This document shows positions 25,801 to 40,400 of a stretch of DNA of 64,000 nucleotides, in pieces. The first letter of the stretch is position 1. The number at the start of each line of letters is the position of its first letter. The notes beneath the pieces are model-generated. The model was given only the letters and a program-made list of their open reading frames with translations. It had not been told where the DNA came from and did no database searches. This DNA comes from Solenopsis invicta (taxonomy: Eukaryota; Arthropoda; Insecta; Hymenoptera; Formicidae), in assembly GCF_016802725.1 (NCBI RefSeq), contig NC_052668.1, positions 11,477,001 through 11,541,000 of the forward strand, in the 5' to 3' direction. The translations under genes were made by a program, and so were the position numbers.

Positions 25801-28800
25801 GCACGCGGTGGGGTCAGTATCGGGGGCGAGTCCCGCGGGTCGCGTGGCCTTCACCTTGGACTCGCTGACGCCGATGAGCGAGTTTCCAGCTTTCGACGTC
25901 GACCGCAGCTCGGGCCAGCTGGTGGTCGCCCACTCGCTCGATCGCGAGAATGTGAGCGAGTACCATCTGGAGATCCGTGCGTTGGATACGACCTCGCTCG
26001 GGAATCCTCTCGGGAATCCTCAGAGCACCGCCGTTTCCGTGAAGATCATCATAAACGATGCTAACGACAATCCGCCGAGTTGGCCGCAAGATCCGATAAT
26101 TATTCGCGTGTCCGAAAGAGCAGCGATTGGCTCGACCATTTACAATCTCACTGCCAGCGATCGGGATAGCGGTTTGAATGGCGATCTTAGATACGGTCTC
26201 GTAGCCGAGTTCCCACCGAAGGGTTACTTCGCCGTGGACTCTTTAACTGGCGCTTTGACGTTGGCCAAGCAACTGGATAGAGAGGAGAGGACGGAATATG
26301 TTTTGATTCTCAAAGCATCGGATCGGGCATCACCGGGAGAGCAATTAGCCGCCATGGTCACCGCAAGAATCATCGTCCTCGATCAGAATGACAACGATCC
26401 TGTCTTCATCGCGCCAGAATTCACCAAGCTGAACGTTACATCGAATCTTCCGCCTGGTAAGTGCCGTATCTCGTCAGCTGAGTGTAATGCGCAGATTTAT
26501 ACACCCTAGGATGGAATTGTATGATACGATCAAATTCTTGTTTTCTTATTCTTACTAGGTGCTAGTCTGGTAAGAGTCGTAGCCGTGGACAAGGACTCTG
26601 GCGACAACGGTCGGATATCTTATGTGATAACCTCGGGCAACGAGGAGTCGCGGTTCACCGTGGGCTACGACTCGGGCATCGTAAGCCTTGCGAAACCCAT
26701 CACGAAGCCCGCGAATCTCGAGATTACGGCCAACGATCACGGATCTCCACCTCGCAAGGCCGTGCTGAAGCTGAGTCTGAACCCAGTGGCGGCGGAGGCG
26801 AGCGGACCTCCTCGACTGCTGTTGCCTAATCCGATCGCTAGGATTTCCGAGAACCTCCACATCGGGTCGCACGTGGTGAACGTTGCGGGATCAGCAGTTG
26901 CGGATCAAGGTAAGACTAAAGATCTCGTCACGCAATGATTTATTATGTATCTTTTCTGTGCTACGTCAGTAATAATCAGTGCTAATTCGTTAGACTAAAG
27001 TTCGTCAAGTTATTCATTATTCATTGTGACAACTGTACGGAAAAAATCTAGTATCTAAGTATCTAAAAATTTAGCTAGACACAGATTTGACAATAATTTT
27101 AATGGTCCCTCAGATCTGTGTCTAAACTCTTAGATGATTTGGCAAAACTGTTTCCTTTCCTTGTGACTAAACTTTAATAACGAGCAAGATCAAGCAGCCC
27201 ATTATTAGCTCGAGCAAAGCGACGTAAACGCATGTTCACGGCGTATAATATCGTGAGAAACAAAACGAGCAGTGCAATCGAAACTTATCGCTTCCCAAGG
27301 CGTAACGAGGACGCGCGGGAGGACCAAAAAGGAAAGGAGGGTGCTCTTAGGCCTTATTACTCCGTCCTTATTGTTTCGGTGGTGCGTAAAGTCTCGGCCG
27401 GTGCAAAAGGGGCTGTCAATTTAACGGTGCGTAGGGCGGCCGCGGTTGAAATTACAGTTTGCCATCACTCGTACTTCTCTCGGGCGTCTCACTCGCATTC
27501 TGACGATCGTGATTTCACCTTTCTCTCTCTTCGAACGAGTCTTCGGCGTAGATAGTGTGCATCGGAGTTTGCCGGCCAGCGCACGCCACCTACACGCCAC
27601 ACGCACACACGGTGTGTGCCGCATAATCGCGGCTGCACGCTTGCCGCAGCTAATAGGAAAGTCCTGCTACGAAAATACCTGGAATAATTGCCTCGAATCC
27701 GGCCAGTACCGAGCATTATAGTAAATTCAGCGAAATGACACGCGCGGCTCGGACTCTCCCGGGGTCGTCGGTAAAACGCCGTGCCGCACTCGGAGTACCC
27801 CGCTGCGGCCGGGCCTCCTTTCGTATACGTGTCTTCTCTTTGCGCGCACGCCTTAAAAAGCGAGTCATCGGCCGAGAAAATTCCGAGATTCGTCCGTCCC
27901 GTGGAATATATCATGGTTGCTCATGGAGATACGCGTCTCTTCGGAGGAGAGCCTTTCTCCCTCGGAAAATGCGGTAACGAGCTTTCGGTAACGAGCTCGT
28001 ACGCATTACTATACGACGAGAGTCGTCGTGTCTTTCGTAGGTTGCGTGGAATCAGCGATCTAACGATGCCACTAATTATCGTCGCGGGAATTCTCGCGAG
28101 TGTGTGACCAGACAAGTCCGCGGCGTATATTAGCGGTCGTCCCGCGAGGAGGCGTCCGGAGTCATTCAGGAAAAAAAGAGATGTGTTTCTCGATGGCGCG
28201 CCGTTTCCGGAAATTCCCCGATCTGTCCGTGTAATTGTGCCTCGCGTGTTCTAGCCGACGTCTAATGAGAGTTGTCATTACGCGAGGAAATCGGTATACG
28301 TGTACACAATAAGCAAAATGTCAATTATCGCGCGAGCATTTGATAAACGCTACGTTTCCTGGATGTGCTCGCTTACACCACCTTGTAACATCTCCACGTG
28401 CGCCGCGCCGGTCGCTATACGGCGTACAATTTCGCGCGTCATTTCTCCGCGCTAGATCCGCATACTTGCGCCCAACACGGGAGCGATCCGATGCAGCCTG
28501 TTTTCAGTCTGACGAACGCTTAAAGCGCGGTTAAACACCAGCCCCGCTGAAGCCGCCGACGCGGTATCTCCAGTTTCTCGCCGCTTATCTATCATGATAC
28601 CGGACGAGCGCATTAGCGCGTCTCACGGATGCGCTGAAGGTGCCGCGCGGTCCCTCGGGACCGGCGGCAGCGGCTCGGTAATGCATAGAGGGAGGTTGTT
28701 GCGAAATGCGGGAGCGGGCCGGCAGTGAACGCGGGAAAGGCGGGGGGAGGGATTAGAGAGAGGACGAGGCGAAAACAATGGCCGCGTATATCATCGTGCC

Positions 28801-31385
28801 GCCGGCCTGCCGCGGTACGCATAGGCAAATCACCGGTCTCCAACACCAACACGAGTATCGGTTTCGCGTGTGCACGCACGCATGCACGCACGCACGCACG
28901 CACGCACACGACGAGTCGCTACTTACTGGAAACACGACGAAGGATGGCCACGGCACGACACGCGCATACGCACGTTAAAACGCGTCGCTTTGTTCTAAGT
29001 TCGCTAAAAATTCGATGAGCATGGGCTAAGCGCGCTGGAATTCGAGAATCGGAAGCATTAAAGTCACCGCGCTCGAATCGGAAAAGTGTATCGAACCGAA
29101 ATCGCCGTGAATAGAACAATAGTTTCTTTTATCGTTTTGGAGTAAATACGTTCTATGATAAAAATAATGTAGTATCTATTATATGTAAATATATTTTTCG
29201 TACGTTACGAAAAATCGAACTTTTTTTTTTCTCAAAATTTATCAAATAAAAACGCAAAGATATAATATTGCTGTGCAGAATAAATAATAACTTACAATAA
29301 TAAAATAGGGAATAGGTAAAATGATTTTATAAATGAGTTAATTATAAGTGAAAGATACAAAAGTAAGGCACTTGCTGCTACAATGCCTGTAAAAACAGTA
29401 TGTTTGTAACGCGAAATGTAGGCCGGTATTAATAGTCAAGTTCTTATTTTAAGACTATCTTGAGTAATGTCTTAAAATACTAAGTTCTCTGATTGGTTAA
29501 AAACATTTTAAAACGGTTTTAAATAGGAGAATTAATTATGAATATTGGCTGTAAACTGCCTTTCAATGTACACTGTCAGTATTAAAAACGTTTATTTTAT
29601 AATACTATAGATTTTTAATATTGTACAGTAAAAATATCAAATCAATTTATTGTTTCACATATGAACAAGAATATAAAATCTTGCTCAAAGAATTTAATAA
29701 TCTTAAATTTCTTTTTATTTTCATAAAAATTTCTTTCTAAGATTACCACATTTTTTCAAGATTTTATTATTTTATCTTACATATATAACAATAAATTGTT
29801 CATGTGATATTGATTTTTTCGAGTGTGACAACGAATTTTGGAACGTAGATTAATCGTAAAACAAAAGCACAGTCAATCATAAATAATCATAGAACAGAAA
29901 ATGAACTAGGTAGAATATAAATTGAATTTGAATAAAAATATACGCAAGAATGAGAAGTTAAGAACGAGTTATAAATAATACTTTTTCTAAATGTTTATTA
30001 ATAATTTGGTAATGACGTTGAAATAGTAATGGTAAGGCTAGGGTTGGAAAAATCAAATGTCAAAAGATAATGAATTCTCGCTGTGAAACATATGATTAAT
30101 GTACATGTTTAATCCAATTAATTTGCCCTTATGCCAATAAGGCATAAAGCTTAATTAAAAAGCACCCGTTGAACTTGTTATTGCGCTTCGTATAGGTAAC
30201 GTCACCTTCAGCATCCCGAGCAACATAGCTTCAAACAAGTTCACCATAACGCCCAATGGTCAAGTCACTCTTCGAAGTCCCCTGGATCGCGAGAAGGTTG
30301 CGCGCTACTCGGTGCCCATCATGGCGAGATCTAACAAACTTCTGGACGTCACGATTCTGGAAGTGATCGTGATGGATGAGAACGATAACAGTCCGGAATT
30401 TCGACCGGGTTCCTGCTACACTCTCGCCGTGCCGGAAAATCAGGAAACTTCCGCGATTCACACCGTAGCCGCGACCGATCTTGACGGGGGGAAGAACGGC
30501 GAGATCTCGTATAGTATCGTAGGTGAGTTCTTCTGCCAGATGCAGCATCTGAATATTCACGTAAATAAAAAAAAATTCGATGCTTAATTTTTGCGTCTTT
30601 CATTCCAGGCGGCAACAACGGCGCCAAGTTCATGTTGGATCCGGTCACCGGTGTGTTGTCGATGTCAAATCTGGATCGTGAGACCGTGCCCAAGTACATC
30701 CTGACGATTTCGGCCAAGGACAAGGGGAGACCGAGCCGAGAAGCGCGCTGCAATCTCACCGTGATCGTGCTGGACATCAATGACAACGCTCCGACTTTCG
30801 TGCAGAACCAGTACACTGGAACCAATTCGCACAACGGTTTCCCCTACGGTTCGTCGAACTATCCGGCGAATTACCATCTCGCGAAGTACGTGACGACCAT
30901 CTCGGAGGACGTCCCGCCGGACTCGAGCGTGATGTCCGTGAAGGCGACTGATCCGGACCAAAGTGTAAGCGGGAAGATTACGTACGCCATCGCCGAAGAG
31001 ACTAGCTGGCTCTTCAGGGTCGACAACCTGACCGGCGTCATTACTACAGCTGGGTGAGTGCACACGTCTGTCTCATCGTTTGCTCTTTTTTACGTGTGGC
31101 TGCCCTTCTTTTACCCTCTGTCACTGTTGTTGTTTCCTTACCTTCCCTTCTGACCTTTTTCTGTTGCCTTTTTTTCTCTCTTGGATCTCTTCAGTCTCTT
31201 TCTCCCCCCCTCCCTCCCCCTCCCCTCACCCTTCTTTCTTCAGACCGCATGTGAGTCTCGCTTCACAATCTCGGCTACCAACCGACTAATTTCATCCTGG
31301 CGTTAATTACCGCGACCTTTATTACACATCCGATTAGGATCACCCAGGGGGATATTACGCCGGTAGTATAACGTCGTAAAACGGG

Positions 31386-31430
<45 letters not shown>

Positions 31431-34400
31431 ACATACATACGCCTCGTATACGCACGGCAACCAGTCGACCAGCAGTGAAAAAAGCTCGACGCTCGAGGGC
31501 AGTGGGGGAGGACGGCGAAGCGGCGCGGAGAGACGCGGTCTAGGAACGTCGTAAAATTATAAAGTCAGTCGATGCGCTTCACGAACGACGCACTATGGCC
31601 GATTAAACGATTCCGTATGCATAACCCGTCGGTACAACCCGAGATACTACTCCTTCTTCCTTCTTTCCCCCGCGTTTCTCTCTTTCTCTTTTTCCTTTTT
31701 TTTATCTATGTCTTGCTCGGCCCTTCGCCGCGCACCGTTCGTCTCTTTCACTCCGTGTGTGTCTCTTACGATTATACACGCGCAATAAACCGATATCTCG
31801 AGACGTCGTTAAGGCGAAGACTTTCCGTGGCTTCCGTCCGTCCCACCAAACGGCAAGGTCGTGGTTCGTTAATTAATGGACGATTTCGCTGCGGGCTGCC
31901 GCGAACCTTGATCCCAGAGATCGGCGCGATCGTTAACCGCTCGATACGGTCTTGGCGCACGGAGCGGTGGAAAATCCTCAAACGCTAATTGCGCGCGCGA
32001 ACTTCGCGGAATCGAATTCAATACCGGGCCCTTATATACAAAACATTAACTTTTACGAGTTGGACGGTTATACGGCCGCGTAAGAGTTCCACGGCGATTA
32101 GAGTCGGCTGCCCCGGTGTCGCCGCGACCCCCCTCCCCCCGCCCCCCTGAAGACGACACGACCGAGTGATTTCGATAAATCACTTCCACGCCCGGGAATG
32201 TATAATTTGCTCGTTGCAAATTATTATGCGGAATCGCCGTAAAGCCGCATGACCGACACGCCCAACGTTCGTCTCGGTGACTCACGATTTGCGCTTTAAT
32301 CCCCGTGGCAATTAGTCGCCTGCCCCCCTCCCCTCCTCTCCTCCACTTTTTCCTTACTCCTTTGGGGCCAAGCTTGCTTTGAGACGATTGCGATACGATT
32401 TCGCTCGACCGCGTCCGTTTACGCGGTTCTCCTTCTCCCCTCGTCGCTTCCGCTTCTCCCCTTTTGTCGTTTCTGCTTCCGTCTACCGGCGAGATGAGTA
32501 GGGTATGTAAACGTAGGGAGGGCCACGAAATCGTCGGAGAAATGGGCGCCGGTCGACAGTGTAGAAAAAAAGAGAGAGAAAAAGAATAGTCGGTAGCCAT
32601 GAGAAGGAGCCCACGGGAGGGCGCATACTTTTGCACCGTGACAGCCGTGTGTCATTTCAGCGGAACGCCATGTGGCATTTCAATGCATTATTTCAGCCGG
32701 CAAAATGCCTGCTGATATGCAAAACCAGATCTCGGTTCGAGCTGCTCCTTCGCCGCGTTGTCTCTCCCACTTTCATCGTCCTTCTCTTTCTCTCTCTCTC
32801 TCTTTCTCTTCACCCTTTCCCGCTGCGGCCATCGTCCGGCCATCTCGTTTCGCCGTCTCCACCTCCTCCCTTTCTTCTCTCTCCTCCTGCTTCTGTTTTT
32901 GGTATCCTCTTCCCTCGATCGGTAGCCGCGGACGCCCAGCTTTCGTGTCGCCTTGTTGCTGTTGCTCTTGCGGCGATGGTCTTGTTCCTCTTACCTTTTG
33001 AAAGCCGCACCGTCGCTCTGCGGCACCTCTCGGCACGGGAATAGGGTGTACAGAACACTTTTCTTCTTTTTCTTTGTTCCCCGGAGACCACCCGGTAGAA
33101 ACAATGCACAAGTCAAACGGGGATCAATTCCTGTCTAGAACGAAACAACGAACAGAGCGAATTGATAGCAAAGACGCTGAGACGATACCGATTACGATTA
33201 CATATCAACTAATTACTCTTAGCATTGATCAAAGTACGACTAATTGCTCTTGCAAAATTAGCTATCAACGGGACACATCTATATCCAAGCTCCTTTCATA
33301 AAATTGCCATTTTCTGCATTTATTTATCAAATTTGAACGACAGCATCGCAAAATCTGAAAATTTTTGTCTACATTCCTTGAAAGAATCATCTTCGGATGA
33401 AACACGTTCCATACGCAACTGTCGAATGCAATACAGATTCACAAAGCTGTATACTTCGAGCTGCAGTCAGCAGATACGGCAAGGTACCAGGGCGGAAGAT
33501 AACTGTAGAGTATTCGAGTTAGCTTCGCGCAATCGTAAATAAGCGTATCGAACCTCGTGCACTACCGACGTCCGATCATTATCCCACGCTTATTAAGAAT
33601 TATTGCGAACGTTGCGTTGTATCGCAAAGGCACGCTGGGAACTTCTCCTGCTTGCTTGCTGCATTTGTATAACTTCATAACAGCATTGCTTTAAAATACG
33701 ACATTGAGACTAAATTAGAACTTTCTTCAATGACTTCTCTAGTTCTTTCTCCAATTTATTTTTTTCTTGGCGTAAAAACGAGCCTATAATGAGAAAAAAA
33801 AGTTGCTAAATTGATAAAATTTCTTCAGTTCAAGTATTTATACATTTAACTCAAATACATAAAATACCTGAATTTTAATTTAAGTATTCATATATTTAGG
33901 TTAAATACACAAATACTTAAAGAAATTTAATCAAGTTAAACATTTTTGTGATTATTTGATTAATTTGTTTGAGCCAGAGACTCTTTATTAATTAAAATTT
34001 TTAATCAAGTTAATAACTCTTTTTTCACAATCAGTAAATTATCCATCTAAATATTTCATTAAAAAAAAATAACCATCTTAGCTTTTATTCTTAGCTTATA
34101 TTATAAAAGCTAAGAAATTGTGATAGTTTAATGTATTTTATCGAAACAAATTGAGATTCGTATTCAGAACGCGTTTATAAAGATTAGTGCACTAGTCATT
34201 CTATCTTTATCATTTATTATATATAAAACAAGGATAGAATAACTTAATAGTGCATCCTGAATACGAATCTAAAACTCTAAAAAAAAAAATTTGTAAATCA
34301 ATGTCTTTAAGTTTGCTTTCTATCCTTGCACTGGAATGTTCCTTCTCGCTTTCGCTGACTTTCAAACATATACCAATTTCACTTTGAGTGTATACTATTA

Positions 34401-37400
34401 TAGTTCAAAAAGTTCAGAAACAGAAAATAACCGGTTTATTTCTCAATCTCATGATCGCAATTATGAGGTAACCATTTTATAACTAATATCCGTTTCTTCC
34501 TGTTCGATACAGCCCACTGGACCGTGAACGCCAAAGTAGCTATACCTTCTTCGTGGTTGCCACGGACAGCGGCAGGTACGACGCGAAAAGTACATCGATA
34601 CCAGTTGAGATCAACATCAGCGATGTAAACGATAATGCTCCAATTTTCGAGGAGTATCCCTTTCGAGCGCGCGTGCCTGTCGGCACGCAACCGGGTCAGA
34701 ACATTCTCCGGGTGTCAGCCAAAGACGCCGACGACGGTGCGAATGGTGATATCGTCTACTCATTGATAAACGAGCAGGAGAAACCGAAATTTCGGATACA
34801 CCCTAGCACCGGTGAAGTAACAGCAAGCCTATCGTTGTCGCAAGATAACGGCAGGACATATCATCTGGAGGTGTTGGCTCAGGACAAGGGTAATCCGCCA
34901 AAGAGCACCAAGGGTTTGATTGAACTTCAGGTCGGCGACCACGCTGATCTGACGCCTAGCCTAAAGTTTCAAAATGACACGTATAACGTTGTCGTTCAAG
35001 AAAATTCGGCAGCTGGCACGGAGATCGTTAAGATCACCGCGGTGCGTACCGATGGCAGAAGACAGCGTGTCACCTATTCGATCGCATCGGGAAACGACTA
35101 TCACACCTTCGCAATCGATGAAGACACTGGTCTGTTACGCGTCAATGATCCCACCAGACTGGATGCGGAGCTTTGGAACGACTTGACGGTAAAACCCGGT
35201 ACTGAATTGCCAGATGATACAGCGCGCACTAATTCGTGGGGTAGATCCTTGGAGGGCCAGCAGCCGAAGGAAGAGCCAAGAGAAAGTTCGAGGCATATCC
35301 TCAATGTGGTGGCGAGGACAGTGAGCCAAGAGGTTCTGGAGGCGTACGTCAAAGTAATCATCAGGATATCCGATGTTAACGATAATCCACCAATCTTCAC
35401 GCAAATGCAATACTCTGCTACTGTACTCGAGGGCAATACCAAGGGAGATTTTGTCGTGAAGGTGAGAGAACTTTACAATTTTTAGATTTAATGTATTAGA
35501 CGGCGCTCCTTTGCACAGCAAAACTAAGCATTAAACATACAAAGCATATGTAGTATACAAATCTATCGGGGAATTATTTGTATGATCTAAAAGAAATGTA
35601 AGATAGAATTATTCAAAAGCGTAAATGTTTATTTTTACTTGTCTATTACATAGGTTAAAACTAGATATGAAAATAGATATAAAAAATATGTGTTTGAACA
35701 CACGTTACATTCGTCAATATTTGCTGCCGTAGCTTTCAGCAAGTGATGCAGATCAAGGGTTAAACAGCAGAATCTTATATCATATTGTGGATGGTAATCC
35801 AGATAATGCCTTCACCATAAGTCCACCGTATAGCGGAGTCGTACGGACCAATATAGTCCTAGATCGCGAGATCCGTGAGAAGTATAGGTTGACCATCATC
35901 GCGACTGACCAAGGAAACCCGCAATTAACTGGCACAGCCGCATTGAGCGTGCGGGTAATCGATGTCAACGACAATCAGCCCACCTTCCCAGAGCACAGTA
36001 TCATTTCAGTCTCTGAAGGTAAGTCATAAGAACCGTTATTATTGAATTTGAAAGAATTTTTAAGTTTTATAAAATAGAAGAACATAGCATGCAAATGATT
36101 TGCTTATTTATTATTATGAAAATTACCTATAATTAATCTATTGCCAAATAAACACAATAGTGTTATATAGTCTGTGTTAAGCTTTAGTATCTAAAACTAT
36201 TCTGGTGCTTGTCGTATTCTCGACCTGCCCATTAAGTATCCGATCTTTACATTTCTCGAACTGTGGTACCATTTCCTCGAGACTTTTGTCACCATCTATG
36301 ATCATAACCGGCGCCGGTAAAGAAAATAGAGTTTGTCTGTAAAGCCAATCCTCATGGATTTCGTGAATTTGTCTCAGATACTCTAACGGCACAGAGTCTT
36401 CTTCCTTGCGCGCACGTGCTTGCATTCTTTGATATACAATTTCAGGCGTTGTTCTCAGATATACTAAATCACAATAAATATGTAAACAGTTTAACGAAAA
36501 TTTTATATAAAAGTTTTTTTTTGTTTAATTGATAGAGGTATATACCTATTAAATCTACTCTTATGTTTGTGTTCTCCATACACCAGTCGTACCAATTTTC
36601 TAAAACTACCGCTTCTACATCCTTTATCATGTGTGTACGCTTCAGGTTCTCAAGGAAGCATCTGGCACTAAATATGGATCTTTCCATAATCTTATAAGGC
36701 GATGGTGTACTTGCACTGTGTAACTGTAATCTTGTCAATTGAACATATGATTGAAACAGGAAGGCATAATTTATTGGGTCCTTGTAGAAAAGATCCTGAA
36801 AAGTATTACCTGTATTAGTTTTTATTTTGATATTCGTGAACTTGTATCGGATAATCATATTAGTGTGTTAAAATCTATACAATTATTTTGCTGTATATAT
36901 CTTTCACAATATTCTTAAAAATAGCTTGCCAACAAGTTCACTCCAGCCACATTTCGCCACAAGTCCACTGGCTCCTGCAGAATTGTAGCATTGTTGAAGC
37001 TCTGAAAGTGATTTAGGAACGTTGTTTTGCCACTTCCAATATTCCCTTCTATGCAGATTGTAAATGGGTTGTTGTAGAGTTTCCTTGTCGAAAGCATCTC
37101 CATGATGCGGATGCAGTTGCTCCTTACTGAAAAAAAAAAACAGTTTCTAATGTGAGCTAATTGCAAGAGATAACTGATTTCAATTTTATATAGCCATAAA
37201 GCAACATTGATGAAACCGATGGCTGGATAATTTTTTATTACAAGGGATTGCTAATCAATTAGACAATCCATACACTAAATCAGCTTTCGTACAGGCCGTT
37301 GTTGTAACTTATTGCATTTTACGATCTATACAGCACACCTTACTCTAGGGACATCCTGGGCACATCCTGACAACGTCCGAACGATCTTGGGACGTCTCTA

Positions 37401-40400
37401 GGACATCCCTTGGATGTCTGTGCTGTATAGAAAGAGTCAAAATGTTCGAATATCATAAATAGTACCTATAGCAATTATCTGTGATGACTAAGCTCGCTTT
37501 TACTGCTTTAACCTATCGACTTATGTAGGTAACATGCGAGTAATTTCTTGAGGTTATATCGGCGAGGCACCTTTATGTCGCTTCTTATCCTTATATCCTT
37601 CGTTATATTCTTCATGTAACACTAAAACTCCTCGAGAAACACGCGTCGTAGCCACACAGACTGCTTGATGACAAACTGCGCGTAACAGACGCTGGCCAAG
37701 AGGCATGTTTCCCGCCGAAAGTACTCGTCGCCATGCTCTTACGTCACAAAATGGAGAACTGGCTCGCCATCTGTTCAGGCGCAGTCGGCGCAATCGCATT
37801 GATCAGCTGCGCGGTGAAGCTAAATAAGTATGCGTAAAATTTACAAAGGCTATCGGGACAAACGTAACGAACGTTCATAAGTAATCCAGTAGAACTTTGT
37901 TTACGATGACAGAATGTTACAAACTTGGCTGTACAATATATTTAAGAAAAGTATATTAATTTCATGTGTAAAATGCAGAGATGGGGAACCTATGCAGCAC
38001 AGAACTTGCAGACAACATTAATTGTTGCAATGTTGCAACAATATTTCTGCAAGCTTCTGTTATAAGTTAATATATCTTTTTTAACTAAATTAAGTTAAAG
38101 TTAATAGCTTATAAAATTGATTTAATCACGTTAAAAGTTACATTTACTAAAAAACTAGTTAAAAGTTAAGATTAAATTAAATTAATTAAAAATTAATTTT
38201 TAAAAGCATTATTTGTATTAAATTAGAAATTTGCAGGTTTAAATATTATAGTAAGTATTATAGTTAAAAAGTTAAAAGTTAAATAATAAATAACCGAGTC
38301 AATTTTAAATGATTTAATTTAATTTGAACTTCAACTATAATTATTTTTAAAACACATAAGCTTTAACTTATTAACTACTTTCCTATGTTCAGTAAAACAT
38401 GTTTATATGAATAACAAAGAATTAATATTGTTTTTTTAATGTGGAAATTTATTTTTTCTTTAATAATTTTTTTCTTTTATATAAATAAATTTTTAAATTA
38501 GGTAAAAGTTAATAAATTAAAGTTTATGTGTTTAAAAAATAACTAGCATAAGTTAAAAATCAAATCATTAAAAATTAACAAAGTTAAAAAAGTTATTAAC
38601 TTTTAAACTTTATTATTTAATCATATTTAAGAGAAAGTCTATATTATTTAACTTTTTAATTAGTTACTACCTAATCCTGACAAAATACTGACTAATAAAA
38701 TGTTAAAGAACGCCAATCTATAATAAATTTTAGTCAATTTTTATGATTGTTAAATAGATTTGGGTCAGACGGAGAGCATATTACTGGTTCTTTTTAAAAG
38801 ATAACGTCTGAACGATTAAAAAGCGTCTTTGCTGTCGTTACCATGTTACGACGCTGCAGACGGACCAATTAGAGAAGAAAAAAACCTATATTTTCTTCTT
38901 TGATTAGTCTGTCGCATCGTCATAACATCGTAACGACTGCATTGTAGACGCTCATTTAGTCAATAGTGAAATATTAATTTAATATTATTCAAACGTTTCT
39001 CTCGTTATTTTGGTGAAAATTTCAGAATATGTGTTTTTCATATTTTTTCAAAATTTCTATGTATTTTTTTAGAATTTCTATATAATTAAAAAAAATGCTT
39101 CAATTTTTTTATAAAATTAGAGCACTTTACATAAAAGTTGAAATCACATCTTTTTTAAAATTCTTTATATACATAAATTCTTAAATATTCCAAGATTTTT
39201 AAGATTTTTAATTCTTTAATTTCTAATAAAATCTTATAAAATCTAAAAAAATTTTTAATGTTTTTTTAAAAATTATAGAATTAAATCTTATAAATTTCAA
39301 GATATTTCTTTAATAACATAGGTAATAGTGTATAAATATTCTAGAACATTCCTATAAATATACGTATGATATCATATTCTGTTAGAATTCAAAATTTACA
39401 CATAAGTAAAAATGAATATGACTCAATCTAACGGTAACTTACTCAGTAAATTACTTAATTATAATTTTGAAAAGCTGGTCAAATAATAACTTAGGAAAAA
39501 ATTTTTTATATAAAGCTTAAAAAAAGCATTTAACTTTTAACGTGTTATTTAGAGTATATTTACATCTTACATATATCGTATATTAGGAAACTGGGTACAT
39601 AGTTATTAGTAAAGCTTTAAATAAAATTTTTTGTTAGGATTTTAATAACATAATGTGTGGCAGGTGCTTAATTTATATTTTTCATGGCATCATTCAATCA
39701 TGCAAGACAGACAATTTTTTTACTTCGTCAGCAGTGATAAAGCTACAACGTAAAGTTATCATTCTGTCGACTAATCAAAGTTCTTTCTGCCTACCTTCAG
39801 ATTCCATTATATTGCATTACGAGTAACGAATGGTTTCTTAAAGCGCTCAGTGATATCAAGTATCAAGTAGCATCCATTCGCGAGCCAGGTGAAATGACTG
39901 TAATCGCGAATTGTTATTTCCGCTTTGCGGATTGCTCGTCACCCCGTAGCTCCGTCTGCGATCAGAGGCGGCCACGCCGCGTTACGACATGGAGTGAAGA
40001 AGGGAGGCCGCTTGTTAAAGATAACCGTGCCGACGACAGTAGCGTTGCGGTATCTACGATAATTCTGTCGGCAAATACAAGCTCAGGTTTCACCCGCAAT
40101 GACGATAGCTCGAGTTTCGTCCTGTGGTCGTTGGCTCGCGAATGTCTATCCCCCTCTTGAAATTCAACGGGTTTTATGATGGGTTCGCTCCTTTCAAGGT
40201 CGCCCACGTGCGTCGAGAGAAAGAGACGTAGCAGAGACTGCATGCCGATGTGCATGCTCGAGGAGAAAAACAAAATTGGATAAATAATTGATGCATTTAG
40301 TTTATTACACTGCTGTGTTGTAGTGCTAATACTTTTGAAATTATCTCTTCTCAGGTTGACAGAAGCGCTAAGTACCTGAAAGTGGATGATAAAATAGAAA

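Larger units (their letters stand above)
26910..30195 (+). other. ds: ds intron, 3.3 kb
   Basis: The frame continues across it (ADQ G NVTFSI). It contains an 11-bp inverted repeat at 27076-27124, a GCAC microsatellite, and an AT-rich island at about 29120-30170 with small inverted repeats but no clear element ends. No gene is seen. Confidence 0.8.
31054..34512 (+). other. ds: ds intron, 3.5 kb
   Basis: VITTAG continues directly into PLDRE, so no exon is missing. It holds an (AC)n tract, pyrimidine-rich stretches, and an AT-rich island (about 33600-34430) with two hairpins and a diverged direct repeat. No gene is recognised. Confidence 0.8.

Noticed and set aside
32046..32636. 196-codon - strand frame in a ds intron
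   Set aside because: It has low-complexity Arg/Gly/Ser composition, no domain, and competing frames on the other strand.
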